Of a DNA stretch of 64,000 bases, positions 63,329 through 64,000 are shown piece by piece. The notes under the pieces were generated by a model. That model saw nothing but the letters and a program-made list of their open reading frames with translations. It ran no database searches and had not been told where the DNA came from. How positions within the stretch are numbered: the stretch's first letter is position 1; the number at the start of each line of letters is the position of its first letter. Location of the stretch: contig DAMBHY010000001.1 in NCBI GenBank assembly GCA_032068765.1, positions 62,001-126,000 on the forward strand, read 5' to 3'. The stretch is from DAMBHY01 sp032068765. Lineage in GTDB: Bacteria > Bacteroidota > Bacteroidia > Bacteroidales > Dysgonomonadaceae. A program made the translations under genes and the position numbers.

Positions 63329-63939
63329 TGAAATCTTTCGCGCACGTCATATCAAGTGTCTTTCAGCCATTGCTCATGCCGGTTTACAGTATAGCACTGC
63401 TTTTTGTATACACCTATTTCAGACTTATTTATTCAAATCATTTTTTTGGAGTAGTTTTGCCGGTAATTATTTTTTCTTTTGCAGTTCCTGCAGCACTTAT
63501 ATATTTAATGTATCGATTCAAACTCATCTCAGATTTGTCATTAAAAGTTAGAAAAGAACGATTTTTACCATATATCGCAACATTGCTCTCTTACAGCATC
63601 ATGATTTTCTACTATGCACGAATGCAGATGCCTTTGTGGTTTTTAATGCTTTGCAGTTCATCTATTATTGTGATGCTGATTGCAACCATTATTACGATTT
63701 GGTGGAAAATCAGTGCACATATGATTGGAGTTGGTGGCCTTGTTGGAGGAGTTTTAGGTATTAGTTATTTTGTTGAAGGCACTAATCCTTTCCAGATGTT
63801 TATTGCTCTTTTTATAATTTCAGGCTTGGTGGGCACTTCAAGGTTGATATTACAAAGACACACTCCCGCACAAGTATATGCCGGTTTCGCTTTAGGTTTT
63901 GCAGTTACGTTTTGCAGTATGGCTCACTGCCTGATTTAA
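63328..63939 (+). CDS. PAP2-like membrane protein
   Basis: 203 residues, about five or six transmembrane helices. The three PAP2 phosphatase motifs are traceable but changed: KVRKERFLP for motif 1, KISAHMIGVGG in place of PSGH, and SRLILQRHTPAQVYAG for motif 3 (SRxxxxxH kept, final Asp replaced by Gln). Some activity on lipid pyrophosphates is possible but not sure; it might be a non-catalytic relative. It is last in the miaA/rpoN operon, with overlapping ATG. The final 61 bp of the window hold nothing recognisable. Confidence 0.72.
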   Translation: MKSFAHVISSVFQPLLMPVYSIALLFVYTYFRLIYSNHFFGVVLPVIIFSFAVPAALIYLMYRFKLISDLSLKVRKERFLPYIATLLSYSIMIFYYARMQMPLWFLMLCSSSIIVMLIATIITIWWKISAHMIGVGGLVGGVLGISYFVEGTNPFQMFIALFIISGLVGTSRLILQRHTPAQVYAGFALGFAVTFCSMAHCLI

Positions 63940-64000
63940 AAAATTTATTACAGCAAAACCATTTTGACAATCAGAAAATTTGAATTACTTTTACAACAAA

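Overview
The window is a 64 kb piece of an AT-rich Bacteroidota genome, most likely order Bacteroidales. The evidence is a SusC/SusD pair, several TonB-dependent receptors with CarboxypepD_reg-like N-domains, an S46 dipeptidyl-peptidase, bS16 with a long acidic tail, fused cobalamin enzymes, and many promoters of the Bacteroidota form TTTG/TAnnTTTG. The assembly has one 100-N gap, at 39509-39608, inside a tandem repeat. The first gene (murQ) is cut by the window edge.

Layout. 1-1.3 kb (minus): murQ fragment and a BadF-type amino-sugar kinase (cell-wall sugar recycling). 1.4-9.4 kb (plus): parC, a secreted/envelope hypothetical, a MalY/PatB lyase, a SlyD-like isomerase, aroC, an unknown secreted basic protein and rpsP. 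9.4-29.5 kb (minus): a continuous run of 14 genes behind one B12 riboswitch. In order of transcription they are a BtuB-like receptor, two exported CbiK-type chelatases, a receptor/DUF4374 lipoprotein/PepSY protein trio resembling XusABC, five polypeptides (CbiHC, CbiET, CbiGF, CbiL, CbiJD) that together carry all corrin-ring enzymes from cobalt-sirohydrochlorin to cobyrinate, and a BtuFCD-like ABC importer interleaved with them. Outer-membrane capture, metal insertion, ring synthesis and inner-membrane uptake are therefore apparently controlled together.

29.8-38.1 kb: DPP7-type peptidase, lipid-linked sugar flippase, a YetF-like protein with a zinc ribbon, glyS, an FKBP lipoprotein and PBP4. 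38.2-39.7 kb: a DUF6261-like gene followed upstream by a 43-bp direct-repeat array, the least explained structure here. 39.8-52 kb: a GH9-deacetylase fusion, a metallophosphoesterase, and a four-gene SusC/SusD/DUF4623/GHL10 locus. 52-64 kb: a small outer-membrane barrel; an overlapping 2-hydroxyacid dehydrogenase/AlkD-like/M16 peptidase operon; two identical tRNA-Asn genes; lpdA; a 44-codon peptide gene with a fimbrillin-like lipoprotein; a PhzF protein; a broken small membrane protein gene; and a tightly overlapping PRiA4_ORF3-like/miaA/rpoN/PAP2-like operon.

All family assignments come from reading motifs and context. No database search was run. Start codons were moved from upstream TTG or in-frame ATG codons to the ATG that begins a recognisable N-terminus where noted.
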